From Prosopis cineraria (lineage: Eukaryota; Streptophyta; Magnoliopsida; Fabales; Fabaceae), in assembly GCF_029017545.1 (NCBI RefSeq), contig NW_026555344.1, positions 39,892,484 to 39,956,483 of the forward strand: a stretch of 64,000 bases of DNA, read 5' to 3'. A program made the position numbers and the translations under genes. Position 1 is the stretch's first letter; every line of letters begins with the position of its first letter. The notes beneath the pieces are model-generated. The model was given only the letters and a program-made list of their open reading frames with translations. It ran no database searches and was not told the origin of the DNA. This document shows positions 61,301 through 64,000 of this stretch, one piece after another.

Positions 61301-63575
61301 TAATTAGAGAAAAATAGGGTAATTTATAGAACCCTAGGTACAATTATTTAAATAATAAAATCTAAAATAATCCTAAATAAGATAAGACATTCCTAAATAA
61401 AATAGGACAATAGGGTAAATCCTATAAATCCTAATCCAAACTAATTTAATTTAAAAGATAATATAAAACCTATGAATTTATAAAAAAAAAGATAAAATAA
61501 ATCTAATCAAATGCTAGGGTTTCCTACTCCTAACAGGAATCTTCGATGACATATCCTTGCAAGTGCTTAAGGGAGAGGAATAATCATAGATTTGAAGCAC
61601 AGCCTTTCTATATAAATGTTTTATTTGTTCAAAGTTCTACTTTATTCCTGACAATGATCCCTTTGCTGAGTTTCAAAAGTCACCACCCAAAGCTTGAAGC
61701 ATAGTTTGCATTCTCCTGTTCGCATATTGCTTCATTTTGACCCACAGAAGCTACTAATGTAATGACCATGCCCCATTTGGCTTGAAGACTTTGTCTAAAT
61801 CTTTAAATTTGAAATTACAGTCATGCCAGCTTGATAGATCCTAATTCATCACAAGAACTTGAAAGGCAATTATCAGTGCACAAATTCAATACATTATATT
61901 TTCAAATGTAATGATCAAGAAAACATACCATACGCTGGTGGATTGGCAATGATTGCATCCGCTTTGAAGGAGACACCAGAATCCATATCAGGTTCCTTAC
62001 AGGCTGGAAGCAAAGAGTTGATGATATCCTTGATCTGATTTCGCTGAATAGGTATCTCAGAAGGTCCTGATGGCAGGAAGCCCTTATTCTTAACCATATC
62101 TGCTCCAGAAAGGAAAATGGAAAGTTACAATACAAAAATAATTATAAAGAAGACTATAATCCCATGATCTGAACTCCACGAGTACTTCATTCATGACAGA
62201 TATATATATATATATATATTTTGGTAGAACATTCATGACAGATTAAATCAACAGACATCTGTTTTAGACCATTCCAGGAAAACAAGCTTCATTCGAGGAA
62301 AAGAGCTTGCTGCCTAGAAAATGATTAGGGTGAAGAAAATATATTACACAGCCAAATTCTTGGCAAGAGTACACATCCAATTTTTTAGCCATCCATAACT
62401 TAAAAGAGAAACAGTTACAAAACCACAAGGGGGTTAATAAAGCAGGATTTACAATGATTTAAGATACACATACATAAAGTTCAAACAATCTAGTAACAAT
62501 GGGTCTCACCAAGCGGGCAAGCACAAACTTTTCTTGCGACTCAAACGTTTCTTATCCTTGCCACTTGCTCTAAAGATAACAGAAAACAAGACATAGAAGA
62601 TGGACATGGCGAATTTTAGGACAAGCAAGAGGATACAACCTCCATTTCAAAGCATCTACTGGTTAATGTAATAACATGCACAATAATAGAGATTTATAGT
62701 AAAATTTTATGTTATTTGACTAAAATATCGTTGAGTAATGAAGAAAGAGTATTTGAGATCAGTTGACATATGATTGTTGTAATTAATGAAGGGTAAAATT
62801 TTACAAAAATAATTAATACTCGTTGAAATTTTAAAGTGACAAAGATTTTGAAAATAAAAAAAAAAAAAACAAGACTTCAAAACATATTTTGAAACAGCTT
62901 ACATAGCTAAGGAAGTAATTTTTTTTTTTTAAAAAAAAAGGAGTGGCTAGAAATTGATTGTCCTGCACTACAAGCTTGTAAAGTAGTCCCAATGGCTCGT
63001 ATCTAATAAAAAAAAATGAAAATATAAGCACACACATGCACAGCCTTCCTAAATGCAATTTAGTCTCTGACAACGGGACAAAAAAAATTCCATTTGGTTA
63101 TGAGAACCAACTGTGAAAGATCTAACAAATTAGAATATTTTGTAAAATTCTTTCATAAAAAGGGGAAAAAAAATTAATGGATAAACATGCACATATCACA
63201 CTTGCACATTATTAAGGTGAAAAGCCCCGACAAGGATGCAATGCAATAATATCAAGAAACACCTAAGCCAAATTAATACAGCGTGCCAAATGCACCATAT
63301 ACAGTAGCACTTTGAAACAGGCTGAGTCAGAGGTTCTTCAGAAAATACCCTTAAACCAGTTTCAACCACAAATACAAAACCAAAACACAAAGAGCAGGAG
63401 GACTGATAAACAATGATCACGCAGATAATTTAGTAGAAATGTACATGGGTTTATGGTACATACAACCAGCAAGGACTTTTGGATCACCGCCTAAACGATA
63501 AAACTCCAAGCCAGCTGTCAGGACAAACTCCTTAAAATTTGAATGAGTAGCTAATCTAACACGATGACCATAGTC
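52329..63575 (-). CDS. UGT80A2: Sterol 3-beta-glucosyltransferase, UGT80A2 type (5' end off-window)
   Basis: Transfers glucose from UDP-glucose to membrane sterols, giving steryl glucosides. Eleven exons, all GT-AG with unbroken phase, encode the last 418 residues: 63575-63467, 62099-61929, 59864-59801, 59639-59582, 59479-59302, 58833-58703, 58087-57985, 57897-57821, 54635-54588, 54506-54357 and 52496-52329. Motifs in order: DYGHRVRLATH, MVKNKGFLPSGPSEIPIQRN, HTHVAEALKIPIHIFFTMPW, LGIRDMINDLRKKKLKLRP, DKPIYVGFGSL, RGIINKGWGGLGN, VHHGGAGTTAAGLKAACP and FFGDQPFWGDRV. The HHGGAGTT block forms the nucleotide-sugar site. The protein ends CFGCS, as in the A2 type. The exon with GTRGDVQPF and the N-terminal region lie beyond 64000. 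Two introns exceed 2 kb because of inserted repeats. An in-frame hexanucleotide run encodes a PEPEPE tract just before the C-terminus. Confidence 0.95.
53697..54108. mobile_element. Foldback MITE in the last UGT80 intron
   Basis: Inverted arms of about 190 bp: GCATCTAGACTGTCC at the left faces GGACGGTCCAGATTT at the right, and inner arms carry AATTGACTATCCAAAC against GTCTGGATAGCCAATT. AT-rich, non-coding. Confidence 0.7.
56766..57054. mobile_element. Stowaway-like MITE in a UGT80 intron
   Basis: TACTCCTTCCATCCCAAATTATAAG pairs with the inverted right end TACTCCCTCCATTCCAAATTATAG. The 62-codon ORF inside it is not a gene. Confidence 0.85.
57310..57610. repeat. LTR-like fragment related to the TRIM at 60.5-61.5 kb
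   Basis: Shares TATAGA.CCTA.GTACAATTATT and AAATAATTTAAACCTAAATAAGATAA-type runs with the two repeats at 60543-60933 and 61136-61535. Its ends are eroded. Confidence 0.5.
60543..60933 (-). repeat. 3' terminal repeat of the TRIM-like element
   Basis: Shares ACAAAATTCTT.ACTTTATTCAATTC, GAACCCTAGGTACAATT and TCCTAAATAAGATAAGACA with 61136-61535. Confidence 0.75.
61136..61535 (-). repeat. 5' terminal repeat of the TRIM-like element
   Basis: TG...CA termini on the minus strand and the primer-binding site adjoining at about 61120-61133. Confidence 0.75.
62199..62219. repeat. (TA)n microsatellite
   Basis: About ten TA units within a UGT80 intron. Confidence 0.85.
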
Positions 63576-64000
63576 CTGCACATAAATGCATATAAAAGCC
63601 TCAATTTTAACTCAGAATCTTCAACAAAACCGAAAATTTATAACTTCAAATTTCACTGGACACATAATTTTCTGTAAGATAGTTATTTGAACAATTTAAT
63701 AAGCAAATATATTTCACCAATAGAAGTTGGAGTAACGTATCAAAGTATACTCAATATCAATTAGCAGCTAGTAAAAACCTTTGTGCAAGGAAGGAGATAA
63801 TTACAAAGCATTAACCTGGGTAGCAAAGAACAAATGCTGCAGCAATTAGGAATGAAAATGGAGTAATAGCATTTATTCAAGCTGTAAAAGCGGAGCAATA
63901 ATCAAGACAGCATATAATATCAGGCAAAAGTTTAAACAAAGACTTTCAAATGCCATTAAGACATGAAACACCCAGTATCATTTCAATGTTGCATCCCAAT
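63576..64000 (-). other. UGT80 intron running off the window
   Basis: Upstream of the exon starting DYGHRV, a minus-strand AG acceptor adjoins at 63576. No coding match to the expected GTRGDVQPF exon appears before the window ends. Confidence 0.7.

Larger units (their letters stand above)
60543..61535 (-). mobile_element. TRIM-like retroelement in a UGT80 intron
   Basis: Two direct repeats of about 390-400 bp (60543-60933 and 61136-61535) enclose only about 200 bp. On the minus strand the right-hand repeat begins TGTTAGGAGTAGG and ends CA. Two bases later comes TTGGCATCAGAG, a close initiator-Met tRNA primer-binding site. There is no room for gag or pol, which fits a terminal-repeat retrotransposon in miniature. 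The left limit and target duplication are uncertain. Confidence 0.7.

Noticed and set aside
1..64000. tRNA, rRNA or snoRNA genes
   Set aside because: Scanning by eye for B-box, 5S and C/D-box patterns gave nothing that folded or matched; only primer-binding sites resembling tRNA-Met complement were found.

Overview
This window looks like nuclear DNA of a eudicot, probably a woody or otherwise repeat-rich one. It is strongly AT-rich between genes. Its genes carry GT-AG introns, its LTR retrotransposons and MITEs are of plant type, and every recognisable protein belongs to a land-plant family. I cannot name the species.

Layout. (1) 1-496 (+): last exons of an ABI3/VP1-type B3 transcription factor. 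(2) 1317-2545 (-): a wrecked terpene synthase. (3) 4334-12502 (-): a decayed Ty1/copia element with recognisable LTRs and an ATTAT target-site duplication. It was itself hit twice: a 290-bp TG...CA element with an ATAC duplication, and a 3.03-kb LTR-like block with a TCCTA duplication. (4) 12.5-21.2 kb: a gene-free, AT-rich tract with foldback/MITE elements, including a 1.2-kb hairpin and a MULE-like element that carries a four-copy tandem array. (5) 21280-24815 (-): a leucine-rich-repeat receptor kinase of the RGI (root meristem growth factor receptor) group. (6) 30969-34084 (+): TMKL1, an LRR receptor-like pseudokinase. (7) 35184-38331 (-): a six-exon pectate lyase, convergent with TMKL1. 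(8) 38.3-48.5 kb: about 10 kb without a recognisable gene, holding nested Stowaway-like MITEs and a probable LTR fossil. (9) 48521-48967 (-): a single-finger C2H2 repressor with a C-terminal EAR motif, resembling LATE FLOWERING. (10) 52329 to beyond 64000 (-): the 3' eleven exons of a sterol 3-beta-glucosyltransferase (UGT80A2 type), whose introns are swollen by MITEs and a TRIM-like retroelement.

The genes do not form an operon-like unit and act in separate pathways: ABA/seed maturation, peptide perception at meristems, membrane signalling, pectin breakdown, transcriptional repression and steryl glucoside synthesis. What links them is ancestry. From memory, ABI3, TMKL1 and a pectate lyase are neighbours in Arabidopsis (At3g24650-24670). 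A paralogous block holds LATE, a pectate lyase and RGI2 (At5g48890-48940). The window therefore looks like one copy of that ancestral block, pried apart by transposons.
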